From Myxococcales bacterium (GTDB lineage Bacteria > Desulfobacterota_B > Binatia > UBA1149 > SPBQ01): 13,371 nt of DNA. The notes beneath the pieces were generated by a model. That model searched no databases and was not told the origin of the DNA. It saw nothing but the letters and a program-made list of their open reading frames with translations. The stretch lies in NCBI GenBank assembly GCA_004525875.1, contig SPBQ01000021.1:1-13371 (forward strand), in the 5' to 3' direction. Made by a program: the position numbers and the translations under genes. Positions 7,311 through 13,371 of the stretch are shown in pieces; position 1 is the first letter of the stretch, and every line of letters starts with the position of its first letter.

Positions 7311-7318
7311 CCTCCCCT
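7311..7318 (-). promoter_or_regulatory. Strong ribosome binding site of TPP-enzyme paralogue B
   Basis: On the minus strand this reads AGGGGAGG, followed by CAACG and the ATG at 7305. It fixes the start and rules out the longer upstream extension of the open frame. Confidence 0.75.
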
Positions 7319-7446
7319 GGTCTCGCTTGCGGGTGTCGGCGTTCACCGGGAAAGCCGTCGGCTCTGCGGCACCAGGCACGGGTGGACCATCCGACCGAGC
7401 CTATGTAAAGAAAGGGAACTGCCTGGTTCTCCAGCCCTCGACGGAG

Positions 7447-7458
7447 CGTCGATCGACG
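7447..7458. promoter_or_regulatory. 12-bp perfect palindrome, possible operator
   Basis: CGTCGATCGACG is its own reverse complement and lies about 147 nt upstream of paralogue B. TCGACGGA also occurs as a direct repeat at 7438-7445 and 7453-7460. A related inverted repeat centred on TCGATCG occurs upstream of paralogue A. Such GC-rich palindromes are also frequent in coding DNA here, so this is only a candidate. Confidence 0.2.
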
Positions 7459-7513
7459 GAAAGAAGCTGTCGTGCGCGGGCCGCGTGGAACGCGCAGGGG
7501 AGCCGGCCTACGC

Positions 7514-9286
7514 TTAGAGGGACTCGAACGTGTCCTTGCGGAGGTTCGCCCGCAGCTCGTCACGCCACCCGTTCCACTGCTCGTGCTCACCCCGGATACC
7601 GATGAGCGCCTCCTTTGCCTTCGAGAGGCCAAAACCCCAGGCCATCGCGAAGTCGGGATGCGGCGGCATCGTGAGCTCACCCGGTGAAACCACCGCGTCG
7701 ATGAGGAACGGGCCGTCGTGGGCGATCGCCGCCTCGACGGCAGGGACGATATCGGCCGCCGACTCGACCCTGGCCGCACCCGCTCCGCACGCTCGGGCAT
7801 ACGCCGCGAAGTCGGGATTCTGGAGCTTGGTGGCATCGGGATAGAGGGGCAATCCCGCGACCTCGGTCTCCATCTTCACGAAACCCAGCTCGCTGTTGTC
7901 GAACACGAGGATCTTCACCGGCCAATCGAAGCGCACCGCGGTGACCAGGTCCTGCATGGCCATCCCGAACCCTCCGTCGCCCACCAACGCCCAGACCTGT
8001 CGGGTCGGGTCGAGCGCCGCTGCACCGATCGCCACCGGGTAACCCGCACCGAGAGAGCCGTGGTTGAACGATCCGGCCATCCGACGCGCACCCGCCATGC
8101 TCACGTGGCGGGCAACCCACACCGTGCATTCTCCGACATCGACGCCGAAGAAGGCGTCGTCGTCAGCCCGATCGCTGATCGCTTTGGCGAAGAGCTGCGG
8201 GTGGAGCGGCTCGTCGGTCCGCGAGAGATCGGCCTGATGGTCCATGGCTTTCAGCCACTTGTCCCGCAACTTGCCGAGATGGTGGAGATATCGATCGTTC
8301 GTCCGGGCTTTCACCTTGGGCACGAGGGCGGCGACGGTCTCCTTGGCCGAACCCACGATGCCCACCGTCACCGGCGCACGGCGCCCGAGGTTCTCGACCG
8401 CGCGATCGACCTGCACGATCTCGATGCCGTCGGGGATGAACCCGTCGTAGGGGACGTTGGTCCCGAGCATCACCAGCACGTCGCACTCCCAGACGGCGTG
8501 GTATCCGGCGGGGTTGCCGATGAGGCCGGTGAGGCCGACGACGTTGGGATCGCCGTAGTCGAAGATGTCCTTCGCGCGCAGCGTGTGCACGATGGGGGCG
8601 TGTAGCCGCTGGGCGAGGGCGAGGACCTCGTCCCTGGCATCGCGACAGCCGACGCCGGCGAAGATCGTCACCTTGTGCCCGGCATCGATGACCGCGGCCG
8701 CTCGGTCGATGCTGGCGTCGTCGGGCACCAGCGCAGGTGTGGTGTGAGTGAGCGGGTGTAGGAAGTGCCGGGCCTCGATGGGCGCCCCGATGATGTCGAC
8801 GGGGAGCTCGATGCGGACCACACACCGCTCGACCAGTGCCTTCTGCACGGCGATCTCGATGACCCGGCCGGCCTGCTCCGGAGATACGACGATCGCCTGG
8901 TAGCCGCAGATGTCGTCGAAGGCCTTCGTGAGGTCGACCTCCTGGAAGTAGCCGGTACCTCGTTCGATGCGGGCCACCTGACCGGTGATCGCCACCACAC
9001 CGGCTCCCTCCCGCTTGGCGTTGTAGAGCCCGTTGATGAGATGCAGAGCGCCAGGACCGACGGTGCCCGCGCACACGCCGATGCTTCCCGAGAGATCGGC
9101 CTGAGCATAGGCCGCGTAGGCCGCGTTCTCCTCGTGGCGAACGCCGTACCAGCGGAACCGATCGTCGTGGCGGATCGCCTCGAGCAGCGTGTTCAGCGCG
9201 TCGCCGGTCACCCCGAAGATGTCACGCGCGCCGGCGTCGGCGAGGACATCCAGCAGAACCTGAGCGACGTTCGGAGTCTTGCTCAT
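7514..9286 (-). CDS. TPP-dependent enzyme, pyruvate oxidase / PoxB-like (paralogue A)
   Basis: This 590-residue enzyme has the same three-domain layout as its downstream neighbour and is clearly its paralogue over the full length. The N-terminus (DIFGVTGDALN, 22-32), RHEE (50-53; catalytic-type E52), and GTGYFQE (110-116) all match PoxB closely. The FAD-region segment LTGLIGNPAGYH (252-263) is kept. The Mg-TPP motif is GDGGF at 436-440, ending in DN (463-464) instead of NN. It keeps GYFQE, which the neighbour lacks, so it is the better candidate for a genuine pyruvate:quinone oxidoreductase. In that family a C-terminal peptide binds the membrane. Here the tail (about 560-590) is charged and might do so, but this is not provable by eye. 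A GAGAG sequence 5 nt upstream of the ATG is a modest ribosome site. The regulator gene ends 67 nt upstream on the same strand, so joint transcription is likely. Confidence 0.86.
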   Translation of the reverse strand: MSKTPNVAQVLLDVLADAGARDIFGVTGDALNTLLEAIRHDDRFRWYGVRHEENAAYAAYAQADLSGSIGVCAGTVGPGALHLINGLYNAKREGAGVVAITGQVARIERGTGYFQEVDLTKAFDDICGYQAIVVSPEQAGRVIEIAVQKALVERCVVRIELPVDIIGAPIEARHFLHPLTHTTPALVPDDASIDRAAAVIDAGHKVTIFAGVGCRDARDEVLALAQRLHAPIVHTLRAKDIFDYGDPNVVGLTGLIGNPAGYHAVWECDVLVMLGTNVPYDGFIPDGIEIVQVDRAVENLGRRAPVTVGIVGSAKETVAALVPKVKARTNDRYLHHLGKLRDKWLKAMDHQADLSRTDEPLHPQLFAKAISDRADDDAFFGVDVGECTVWVARHVSMAGARRMAGSFNHGSLGAGYPVAIGAAALDPTRQVWALVGDGGFGMAMQDLVTAVRFDWPVKILVFDNSELGFVKMETEVAGLPLYPDATKLQNPDFAAYARACGAGAARVESAADIVPAVEAAIAHDGPFLIDAVVSPGELTMPPHPDFAMAWGFGLSKAKEALIGIRGEHEQWNGWRDELRANLRKDTFESL

Positions 9287-9330
9287 TTGGCTCTCTTGAA
9301 TCCGGCGGGGTCAAGTGAAGCTCCGAGCAG

Positions 9331-9347
9331 GCCGCTCGATCGGCGGC
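9331..9347. promoter_or_regulatory. Inverted repeat upstream of paralogue A, possible operator
   Basis: GCCGC and GCGGC arms flank a TCGATCG spacer in the 67-nt gap between the regulator and paralogue A, about 53 nt before the start codon. It shares TCGATCG-N-CGG with the palindrome upstream of paralogue B. There is no T-run, so a terminator is unlikely. It is a candidate binding site only. Confidence 0.2.
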
Positions 9348-9353
9348 ACGTGA

Positions 9354-10043
9354 TCAGTGCGGGTCGGGCGCGTACTGCATCACGAGGTGCGCGACGACCG
9401 CTTCGCCGCCCGCGTTCTCGTAACCGTGCGCCACGTCGGCGCGAAAGAAGATCGTATCGCCGGGGCCGAGCCGCGCCTCCTTCTCGCCCACCCGGACGAT
9501 GAGCGTACCGCGCAGAACGACGATGTGCTCGTAGGTGTTGCGCGCGTGTGCATCAGCCGGCTCGACACAGCCGGGGTCGAGCGTGAGCTCGTAGACCTCG
9601 GGCGTACGCGGATCGCCCTCCATGAACAGAACTCGCGAGTGGAACTGACCCGCCGCATCGGTGATCACGTTGCCGCGGTCGGAGCGCTGGACGCGGAACT
9701 CGGGGTCAGAGACCTCGGCCAGTACGGTGTTCTCGAGCAGCGCACCGAACGGCACCCCCAGCGCGGTGGCCAGATACCACACGGCGCGCAGGCTCGGCAC
9801 CGCCTGGCCGGCCTCGAGCATCTCGAGCAGATCGATGCGGATGCCGCTGCGGTCGGCGACGGCGCGCAGATCGAGCCCCTGCTCGCTACGATGGCGGGCC
9901 AGGTTCTGGCCGACGGCGCGCCCGAGCGCCAGGCCCTCGGCACTCTCAGGGCCGCGCAGGCTGTCGAGCCTCTCCTCGCGGGCTTCCTCCATGACGGCCT
10001 GGGCCAGGGAGTCGGTGTCGTCGGTGGGCTTCTTGGGGGCCAT
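9354..10043 (-). CDS. XRE-family transcriptional regulator with C-terminal cupin domain
   Basis: The 229-residue protein has an N-terminal helix-turn-helix of the XRE (Cro/CI) type at about 41-103, with the pattern LARHRSEQGLDLRAVADRSG and a following LEMLEAGQAVPSL. A cupin domain (about 150-226) shows motif 1 from G158 to G179 (with H166, E172, H173) and motif 2 from G195 to N210 (with H206). In this family the cupin part senses a small ligand or metal and the HTH part binds DNA. The first 40 residues are charged and of unknown role. It lies upstream of, and in the same direction as, the two PoxB-like genes, so it probably controls them; this is inference from position. The ATG at 10043 is preceded by pyrimidine-rich sequence without a Shine-Dalgarno. 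Met18 is an alternative start. The effector cannot be told. Confidence 0.88.
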   Translation of the reverse strand: MAPKKPTDDTDSLAQAVMEEAREERLDSLRGPESAEGLALGRAVGQNLARHRSEQGLDLRAVADRSGIRIDLLEMLEAGQAVPSLRAVWYLATALGVPFGALLENTVLAEVSDPEFRVQRSDRGNVITDAAGQFHSRVLFMEGDPRTPEVYELTLDPGCVEPADAHARNTYEHIVVLRGTLIVRVGEKEARLGPGDTIFFRADVAHGYENAGGEAVVAHLVMQYAPDPH

Positions 10044-10316
10044 CTATAGAAGGAAGTAATCAAGTTTCTCGCGCCGCCGCAATCTCGCCGCCCAGCCACG
10101 CCAGGCGGCACCTCGAGGGCCAGGGGCTTTAGCCGGACTTTCCCGACCCGCCGGTCGCGACCCCGGTCCAGTCGCAGCTGCGCAGTCCGGAGGCCAGCGC
10201 GTGCCGGGACGCGGGCTACAGCGCCGCCGACCGCAACACGGCCGCCCCGATCAAGGCCGGCAGCAACTGAAACCGCGCATCTCGACTCGAAGCGGGTCGG
10301 CGAATACAACACGGCG
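10044..10316. other. Gap between divergent genes, containing a coding-like but interrupted frame
   Basis: This 273-nt stretch separates the regulator (minus) from the unknown gene (plus) and must hold their promoters if they have their own. The part next to the regulator (about 10042-10069) is AT-richer. From about 10070 the plus strand reads like coding sequence in frame 2, interrupted by TAG at 10130-10132 and ended by TGA at 10268-10270. Between those stops 43 of 45 codons end in G or C. The coding-like signal then appears to move to frame 3 and runs into the next gene. It may be a gene remnant or a frameshifted 5' end. A 10-bp palindrome (CGCAGCTGCG) lies at 10173-10182. I cannot name a promoter. 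Confidence 0.35.
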
Positions 10317-11603
10317 ATGCTTTCGTCGTACGCCGGTTCGTTCGATCCGAACACCGGCCTCGCCAACTTCTCGCGTCAGGCGCTGGCCCGCCTCGGGCGA
10401 GAGTACCTGCTGCTAGGGCACCTGGTCGACCGCGTGGGTCTACCGCTGGTCCTCGGGTTGTTCGGCAACGACACCTACACGCAATTCTCGATCGACGAGT
10501 GGATGAGCGCGAGCCCGATCTACTCGAAGCGGATGCAGCGCGCGTTGAGCTTCGAGGGCGACGACGTCGCGACCGTATTCAAGAACCTTCAGATGGAGAT
10601 CGGGGCACCACCCCAGTTCATGGACTTCCAGTTCCACCTCGACTCGCCCGACTACGGCGAGTTCTGGCTCCCCCACTGCGGCGCGTTGCTCGACGTCGAG
10701 CCGTACGGCGAGCATCAGGTGAAGCTCATGTGCCACGACATCGAGGATCCGACCTTCGATGCCACGGCCGCGGCCACCAACCCGCGCATGAAGATGCGGC
10801 CGATCCACCGGCCGCCGAGGGTGCCGAGCGACCGTTCCCCGCACTGCCGATGGAAGGTCTACATCGATGAGGAGGCGCAGCCCTACGAGCAGCACCCGAA
10901 TCTGCCGATCATGCGGGCGACGCGGATCGCAACGATTGCGATCGACGTGCCGAAGACCAACCGCGATCCCGGCGGCTGGGACGATTACTCCGGCCCGTTC
11001 GACCCGGGCTTCCAGCTCGAGGACCTCTCCCACCGGGCCCTGCTGATCGTCGCCCAGGAAGCGTGCGTCCAGACCCATCTTCTGACGCGCGCCTACATGC
11101 TCTGCGTCGCCCAGAGATTCGGCGACGAGCAGGCGATCGAGCTCGGTCGCAAGCAGTGGGTCGGCAGCGCGGCGCTCGCGGCGCACCGCCTGCGCAAGGA
11201 GCTGGCCATCGAGGGCGATGAAGTCGACGCGATCGCCAAGGTCTTCCAGCTCCATCCTCACTTCATGCCGCGAACGTACGTCGATTTTCGGATCGAGATC
11301 ACCGCTCCGCAGTCAGCGCGCATCTCGATTCGCGACTGTCCGGCGTTCGAAGAAGGCGATGGCTATTCGTGGCTCGCCGGTCTCGCGGCTGCGACGCATC
11401 CGGCGCTCGACGCGATCGCGGGAGCGATCAACCCGTACGCACGTTGCCATCCGGTCGCCGAGCCCGAGGACGCACGGCTGGCATGGGACGTGATCATCGA
11501 CCGCGACGCCACACCCCAGCAGCCGCCACGCGAGCTCGGCCTGGCCCGCATCAGCCGCGGCGCGGACTTCGAGCTCATGCAGCGCAGACCGTTGCGCGCG
11601 TGA
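10317..11603 (+). CDS. Conserved-looking protein of unknown function, first gene of a sulfotransferase/aminotransferase cluster
   Basis: I do not recognise this 428-residue protein. It is acidic-to-neutral and soluble-looking, with no signal peptide or clear membrane helix. The N-terminal part (1-60) is helical and amphipathic. A central section carries HCGALLDVEPYG (120-131) and MCHDIEDPTFDAT (138-150); the paired H120-C121 and C139-H140 suggest a metal or catalytic site. The C-terminal half is rich in alanine helices (about 238-300). It then reads DGYSWLAGLAAATHPAL (348-364) and INPYARCHP (371-379). Third codon positions are G/C-rich, which supports real coding. The start is uncertain: ATG 10317 has no Shine-Dalgarno, and the preceding in-frame codons (10278-10316, HLDSKRVGEYNTA) also look coding although they lack a usual start codon. 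The sulfotransferase follows 43 nt later, so the two probably act together. Confidence 0.72.
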   Translation: MLSSYAGSFDPNTGLANFSRQALARLGREYLLLGHLVDRVGLPLVLGLFGNDTYTQFSIDEWMSASPIYSKRMQRALSFEGDDVATVFKNLQMEIGAPPQFMDFQFHLDSPDYGEFWLPHCGALLDVEPYGEHQVKLMCHDIEDPTFDATAAATNPRMKMRPIHRPPRVPSDRSPHCRWKVYIDEEAQPYEQHPNLPIMRATRIATIAIDVPKTNRDPGGWDDYSGPFDPGFQLEDLSHRALLIVAQEACVQTHLLTRAYMLCVAQRFGDEQAIELGRKQWVGSAALAAHRLRKELAIEGDEVDAIAKVFQLHPHFMPRTYVDFRIEITAPQSARISIRDCPAFEEGDGYSWLAGLAAATHPALDAIAGAINPYARCHPVAEPEDARLAWDVIIDRDATPQQPPRELGLARISRGADFELMQRRPLRA

Positions 11604-11646
11604 GCGACTGCGGCAACCGAAGCGGAAGCACTGGAGACCTCGCATC

Positions 11647-12822
11647 GTGAGCGACCTGCATTCACACGGAAGCTTCGTGGCCTCCGAGGGCACCCTCCAC
11701 CAGGAAGCCGTCCAGCAGGCGGGATCGGACGACTTCGGCGACCCGTCCTATCTCGACGGCCTTGGCGTCCTGCTTCGCTCGCTGGACGAGTCGCGCACGC
11801 TGAGCGAGCTCGGACGCTCGATCCTGCGCAATCAGGTCCTGACCTCCCTCACCACACGACTTCGCTGCGAGCAGCTCCTCAAAGAGAACCCCGCCGTGCT
11901 GGAGATCGACGTCCGGCGCCCGATCTTCATCACCGGCCTGGTCCGTACCGGCAGCACGGCGCTGCACTATCTGATGGGCCAGGACCCGGGCGTGCAGAAG
12001 CTCGAGTACTGGCTGTCGGCGCAGCCACAACCGCGCCCGCCGCGTGCGCAGTGGGACGCGCACCCCGATTTCCAGCACTCCGTGGCTTCGCTCGACTTCC
12101 TTTATAACAACGCACCCGACCTAATGACCGTTCACGAGATGAAAGCCGACTGGCCCGAGGAGTGCGGCCACATTCTCGCGCAGAGCTTCACCGACGACCG
12201 CTTCGAATGCAGCGCCACGCTCCCCTCCTATTGCGAGTGGTATCACCACACGCCTCACCGTGGGGCCTACGTGCGTCACAAGAAGCTCATCCAGCTGATC
12301 GGCTCGACGTCCCCGCAGATGCGCTGGCTCATCAAGTATCCGGTTCACCTGCGGCAGCTGCCCGCGCTGTTCGACGTCTATCCGGACGCGTGCGTCGTGC
12401 AGACCCATCGCGACCCGCGCACCGTCATCGCGTCCTACACGAGCTTCCTCGCCAAGATTCACCGGATGCACGAGGAGAGGCTCGACGAGGTGACGATCGC
12501 TCACGCGCAGCTCGACAGCTGGGCGGTCGCGGCCGACGCCGGCGTCGCCTACCGGCGCGAGCACGGCTCGGAGCAGTTCTACGATCTCGACTTCGACGAC
12601 TTCATGGCCGATCCGATCGGTTCGGTGAAGCGGATCTACGCCCGCTTCGATCAGGAGCTATCGCCCGAAGGCGAGCGACGACTCGCGAAGTGGGAGGCCG
12701 AGCACCCCCAGGCCAAGCACGGGAAGCACGAGTACGAGCGCCAGGAGTTCGTGATCCCCGATCGCGAGATCCTCGAACGCTTCGCCAACTATCTCGAGTT
12801 CTTCGAGATGATGCCGAGCTAG
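11647..12822 (+). CDS. Sulfotransferase family protein (PAPS-dependent)
   Basis: This 391-residue protein would move a sulfonate group from PAPS to an unknown acceptor. The 5'-phosphosulfate loop is IFITGLVRTGSTALHYLM (93-110), with RTGST at 100-104. The 3'-phosphate motif is THRDPRTVIASYTSF (253-267). LIKYPVH (228-234) lies between them, as usual in bacterial members of the Sulfotransfer_3-like group. The N-terminal 90 residues are a family-typical helical extension. H107, H163 or H201 could serve in catalysis, but I cannot choose. Translation most likely starts at GTG 11647, since the next in-frame ATG is at residue 110, past the PAPS loop; GGAG at 11633-11636 is a rather distant ribosome site. 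The downstream aminotransferase begins 7 nt after the stop, which implies one operon. The acceptor could be a lipid, a sugar or a small metabolite. Confidence 0.88.
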   Translation: MSDLHSHGSFVASEGTLHQEAVQQAGSDDFGDPSYLDGLGVLLRSLDESRTLSELGRSILRNQVLTSLTTRLRCEQLLKENPAVLEIDVRRPIFITGLVRTGSTALHYLMGQDPGVQKLEYWLSAQPQPRPPRAQWDAHPDFQHSVASLDFLYNNAPDLMTVHEMKADWPEECGHILAQSFTDDRFECSATLPSYCEWYHHTPHRGAYVRHKKLIQLIGSTSPQMRWLIKYPVHLRQLPALFDVYPDACVVQTHRDPRTVIASYTSFLAKIHRMHEERLDEVTIAHAQLDSWAVAADAGVAYRREHGSEQFYDLDFDDFMADPIGSVKRIYARFDQELSPEGERRLAKWEAEHPQAKHGKHEYERQEFVIPDREILERFANYLEFFEMMPS

Positions 12823-12829
12823 CACCGCG

Positions 12830-13371
12830 ATGAAGAGACCTTTCGAACGCAAGCCGCGCACCGCCTACGAGCAGCAATTACTCGCCCAGGCGGCCAGGCT
12901 GCTTCCCGCCAGCGCCCGCACGCCGACGATCTCGCTCGACTCGGCGATGGTCGTCCGCGAGGGACGCGGCTCGAAGCTCATCGACATGAGCGGCAACGAG
13001 TACATCGACTACCTGCTCGGCTCCGGCCCCATGTTCGTCGGCCACGCCCACCCCAAGGTGGTCGCGGCCGTACGTGAGGCCGTGGAGCACGGCACCAGCT
13101 TCCTGCTTCCCAACGAGGCGTCGATTCTGCTCGGCGAGGAGATCGTCAAGGCGACGCCCTGCGCCGAGCGCGTCGTCTACGGCAACCCCGGCACCGACGG
13201 CGTCCTGTTCGCGATCCGGCTCGCGCGCGCTTTCCGCAAGCGCGACAAGATCCTCAAGTTCGAAGGTGCCTATCACGGCCAGAGCGATGCGATCCTCATG
13301 AGCAACCAGTGGACGAAGACGCCTGCCGACTATCCGACGGCCGTTCCCAACTCGCTCGGCATCCCGGACCA
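12830..13371 (+). CDS. Class III aminotransferase, glutamate-1-semialdehyde 2,1-aminomutase-like (3' truncated by window edge)
   Basis: The frame opens at ATG 12830 and runs off the right edge (180 full codons). It matches the N-terminal part of PLP-dependent class III aminotransferases. Visible are the 'D-x-x-G-N-E-Y-I-D' strand (DMSGNEYID, 52-60), GHAHPKV (71-77), the phosphate-side segment YGNPGTDGVLFAIRLAR (117-133), and ILKFEGAYHGQSD (141-153). The last is the GSA-aminomutase-type 'KFEGxYHG' motif. The common GTEA sequence reads GTDG here (121-124). The PLP lysine lies outside the window. Although related to the tetrapyrrole enzyme HemL, its place after a sulfotransferase and an unknown gene makes a role in secondary or specialised metabolism more likely than haem synthesis; this is inference. 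No Shine-Dalgarno is evident; with only 7 nt after the sulfotransferase stop, coupling is probable. Confidence 0.87.
   Translation, partial: MKRPFERKPRTAYEQQLLAQAARLLPASARTPTISLDSAMVVREGRGSKLIDMSGNEYIDYLLGSGPMFVGHAHPKVVAAVREAVEHGTSFLLPNEASILLGEEIVKATPCAERVVYGNPGTDGVLFAIRLARAFRKRDKILKFEGAYHGQSDAILMSNQWTKTPADYPTAVPNSLGIPD

Larger units (their letters stand above)
7306..7513 (-). other. Gap between the two TPP-enzyme genes
   Basis: This 208-nt gap holds the ribosome binding site of the downstream gene and a 12-bp perfect palindrome at 7447-7458. A relatively AT-rich patch (about 7402-7419, containing TTTACATA on the minus strand) could be part of a promoter, but no clear -35 partner is visible. 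I see no terminator hairpin with a T-tract. Confidence 0.35.

Noticed and set aside
7306..7836. N-terminal extension of TPP-enzyme paralogue B by 177 residues
   Set aside because: The extension is Arg/Ser-rich, overlaps the 3' part of paralogue A off-frame, and a strong ribosome site plus family homology place the start at 7305.
9331..9347. Transcription terminator between regulator and paralogue A
   Set aside because: The stem is only 5 bp and there is no T-tract on either strand; listed only as a weak operator candidate.
10173..10182. Palindrome CGCAGCTGCG in the divergent gap as operator
   Set aside because: Only 10 bp, GC-rich, and it lies inside the coding-like frame; arms do not extend further, so chance is a sufficient explanation.
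9665..10366. Minus-strand open frame of 233 codons crossing the regulator and the gap
   Set aside because: It is off-frame with the HTH-cupin gene over most of its length and has no domain; the upstream part shows better coding signal on the plus strand.
12830..13371. Assignment of the aminotransferase as hemL (tetrapyrrole synthesis)
   Set aside because: Similarity to GSA aminomutase is clear, but GTDG replaces GTEA and the neighbours are a sulfotransferase and an unknown gene, so the symbol is not justified.

Overview
This is a GC-rich bacterial window with dense coding, high G/C at third codon positions and short gaps. I see no tRNA, rRNA, CRISPR array, insertion sequence or integrase. 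A Tat-type Rieske protein, a c-type cytochrome bc complex and a CtaG-type oxidase assembly factor point to a bacterium with aerobic respiration. The lineage cannot be fixed from the sequence. Poorly cultured high-GC groups (Binatota, Rokubacteria, Acidobacteriota, Myxococcota) are plausible guesses only.

Region 1 (1-3836, plus strand) is a respiratory operon. It holds the 3' end of a c-type cytochrome, a Rieske iron-sulfur protein, a single-chain cytochrome b with a C-terminal haem c domain, and a CtaG-family oxidase assembly protein with an extra C-terminal periplasmic domain. Gaps are 2-34 nt. The cytochrome b resembles cytochrome b6 plus subunit IV of b6f-type complexes joined in one chain. 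Its seven predicted helices place the haem c domain on the outer side. Together these genes would pass electrons from quinol to c-type haems and on to a haem-copper oxidase.

Region 2 (3936-5549, plus) is a membrane-anchored, FMN-binding glutamate-synthase-like protein. It retains the cysteine pattern for a 3Fe-4S cluster but has no amidotransferase domain.

Region 3 (5560-10043, minus) converges on region 2 with only 10 nt between stop codons. It encodes an XRE-type regulator with a cupin domain, followed by two tandem paralogous TPP enzymes that resemble pyruvate:quinone oxidoreductase (PoxB). If they are PoxB-like, they would feed electrons from pyruvate into the quinone pool that the bc complex oxidises.

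Region 4 (10044-13371) starts with a 273-nt gap containing a coding-like but interrupted reading frame. A plus-strand cluster follows: an unrecognised 428-residue protein, a PAPS-type sulfotransferase, and the 5' part of a class III aminotransferase related to glutamate-1-semialdehyde aminomutase. This cluster is the best candidate for an undescribed pathway, but its product cannot be read from the sequence.
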